Assembly (NCBI GenBank): GCA_964523875.1
Contig: CAZGAS010000031.1
Span: forward strand, 1 to 14,175
DNA: 14,175 nucleotides
From: JAUVHV01 sp964523875
GTDB lineage: Bacteria; Omnitrophota; Gorgyraeia; JABMRG01
Direction of reading: 5' to 3'
Shown here piece by piece: positions 13,351 to 14,175 of this stretch (position 1 is the stretch's first letter; every line of letters starts with the position of its first letter). A model generated the notes under the pieces. It did not search any database, was not told the DNA's origin, and was given only the letters and a program-made list of their open reading frames with translations. Made by a program: the position numbers and the translations under genes.

Positions 13351-13419
13351 GTATCGCGTATAGCGTGATGCGTATTGCGTTAAAATTTTACGCAATACTC
13401 AGTACGTACGACGCAGGAC
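13351..13419. repeat. Heptad-repeat palindrome, copy A4 (rpsK-rpsD)
   Basis: Left units are GTATCGC (13351), GTATAGC (13358), GTGATGC (13365) and GTATTGC (13372). The centre is GTTAAAATTTTAC at 13379-13391. Right units are GCAATAC (13392), TCAGTAC (13399), GTACGAC (13406) and GCAGGAC (13413). The 7-base register is kept without a slip on both arms. The rpsD Shine-Dalgarno follows 9 nt after the last unit. Confidence 0.87.
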
Positions 13420-13441
13420 GAGAATATGAAGGAGTATTTAT

Positions 13442-14071
13442 ATGGCAAGGCGTACAGGTTCAATGTGTAGATTGTGCAGAAGAGAAGGTATTAAATTATT
13501 TATTAAAGGAGCCCGCTGTACAAGTGCTAAGTGTTCTTTCGATAAGAGGGGTTACAGCCCTGGACAACATGGCCAACGAAGGAGGACTAAGCTATCAGAT
13601 TATGGTATGCAGCTGCGTGAGAAACAAAAGGTGAAGCGTATCTATGGTATTTTGGAAAAACAGTTTCGCGGTTATTTCCAGAAATCCGAACGACAGAAGG
13701 GTGTTACAGGTGAGATTTTACTGCAGATGCTTGAGAGGCGGCTTGATAATGTAGTTTTTAGATCCTGTTTCGCGTCTTCCCGTCCAGAAGCACGTCAAAT
13801 GGTAAAGCATAATAATATCGCTGTAAACGGAACAAAGGTTAATATCCCTTCATATCTTATAAAGAAAGACGATGTTATAAGCCTTAATATTAAGGATGAG
13901 AGTAAAAAAAGGATAGAAGAGGCTGTAAAAGTCAATAAGGACCGGGGAGTCCCTAAGTGGATAAAACTGGATGAGGCCCAGCTCGCAGTGGCTGTATTGA
14001 ATTTACCTGATAGAGATGATGTCGGGTTCCCTATAGAAGAACAGCTTATAGTAGAACTTTATTCCAAGTAA
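13442..14071 (+). CDS. rpsD: 30S ribosomal protein S4, zinc-binding form
   Basis: The 209-residue product is a full S4. The N-terminus MARRTGSMCRLCRREGIKLF carries cysteines 9, 12, 26 and 31, the zinc-finger (C+) arrangement known from Thermus S4. Then come DKRGYSPGQHGQRR, KQKVKRIYGILEKQFRGYF, and the S4 RNA-binding domain (LERRLDNVVFRSCFASSRPEARQMVKHNNIAVNG in adjoining segments, then VNIPSYLIKKDDVI). S4 is a primary 16S rRNA binder and, in several bacteria, represses ribosomal operons. AAGGAG at 13429-13434 lies 7 nt before the ATG. rpoA would be expected next but the window ends in repeat DNA first. Confidence 0.97.
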   Translation: MARRTGSMCRLCRREGIKLFIKGARCTSAKCSFDKRGYSPGQHGQRRRTKLSDYGMQLREKQKVKRIYGILEKQFRGYFQKSERQKGVTGEILLQMLERRLDNVVFRSCFASSRPEARQMVKHNNIAVNGTKVNIPSYLIKKDDVISLNIKDESKKRIEEAVKVNKDRGVPKWIKLDEAQLAVAVLNLPDRDDVGFPIEEQLIVELYSK

Positions 14072-14075
14072 ATGA

Positions 14076-14116
14076 GCGTATAACTTACGGAGCAAAGCGA
14101 CGTAAGTTATATACGC
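14076..14116. repeat. Inverted repeat just after rpsD
   Basis: GCGTATAACTTACG at 14076-14089 pairs with 14101-14116 over 14 bp with a two-base bulge, around the loop GAGCAAAGCGA. No T-run follows, so it is not a typical intrinsic terminator. The loop resembles loops of the hairpins at 12357-12385 and 12889-12919. Confidence 0.8.
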
Positions 14117-14121
14117 GAATT

Positions 14122-14175
14122 TGCGCCGTAGGCGCATCAGCCTTCGGCTGATATCTTTAAGGATACAAAGTATCC
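14122..14175. repeat. Row of three short triloop hairpins at the window end
   Basis: Three perfect small palindromes follow each other closely: TGCGCC-GTA-GGCGCA (14122-14136), ATCAGCC-TTC-GGCTGAT (14136-14152) and GGATAC-AAA-GTATCC (14161-14175). Each has a 6-7 bp stem and exactly three unpaired central bases. The first two share their boundary base. The series may continue beyond the window. Confidence 0.8.

Noticed and set aside
13365..13634. An 89-codon + strand open frame starting in the heptad repeat and overlapping rpsD
   Set aside because: Its first part is repeat DNA and the remainder is rpsD read in another frame.

Overview
The window is a nearly complete bacterial S10-spc-alpha ribosomal-protein super-operon, all on the + strand. 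The order is tuf (3' end only), rpsJ, rplC, rplD, rplW, rplB, rpsS, rplV, rpsC, rplP, rpmC, rpsQ, rplN, rplX (gapped), rplE, rpsN, rpsH, rplF, rplR, rpsE, rplO (gapped), secY, adk, map (gapped), infA, rpmJ, rpsM, rpsK, rpsD. The usual next genes, rpoA and rplQ, lie beyond the right edge. rpmD (L30) is not at its usual place between rpsE and rplO. The genes together build both ribosomal subunits, supply the membrane protein-conducting channel (SecY), remove initiator methionines (Map), start translation (IF-1) and interconvert adenylates (Adk).

The organism is a bacterium, most likely uncultured. Three runs of exactly 100 N (5969-6068, 8967-9066, 11529-11628) are scaffold gaps of arbitrary size, typical of a metagenome or single-cell assembly. 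The protein set (type Z zinc S14, zinc-binding S4, zinc-LID adenylate kinase, C+ L36) and the repeat-rich intergenic DNA remind me of Candidatus Omnitrophota-like genomes. That is an impression and cannot be proven from this window. TTG or GTG starts with good Shine-Dalgarno sequences are frequent (rpsS, rpsN, adk, rpsC, rpsK, probably rpsE).

Most gene junctions are tight: overlaps of 4 to 26 nt, or spacers under 30 nt. rplO-secY (64 nt) is intermediate and holds a short weak inverted repeat. Every longer junction is filled by an inverted-repeat element: rpsJ-rplC (24-bp perfect stem), rplW-rplB, rplN-rplX, rpsN-rpsH, rpmJ-rpsM, rpsM-rpsK, rpsK-rpsD and the DNA after rpsD. Four of these (rplW-rplB, rpsN-rpsH, rpmJ-rpsM, rpsK-rpsD) are copies of one element: an imperfect palindrome whose arms are arrays of 7-bp units (consensus GTATTGC on the left, GCAATAC on the right) around a 13-14 bp A/T-rich centre. 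The rplN-rplX junction has the same architecture with a different heptad (GTATTAA / TTAATAC). The rpmJ-rpsM copy appears to carry a second hairpin nested in its right arm. The last two long junctions hold another hairpin type with a recurring loop sequence.

These intergenic elements, all inside a highly expressed and otherwise compact operon, are the most unusual content of the window. The coding content itself is ordinary. No transposase, CRISPR array, tRNA or rRNA gene was seen.
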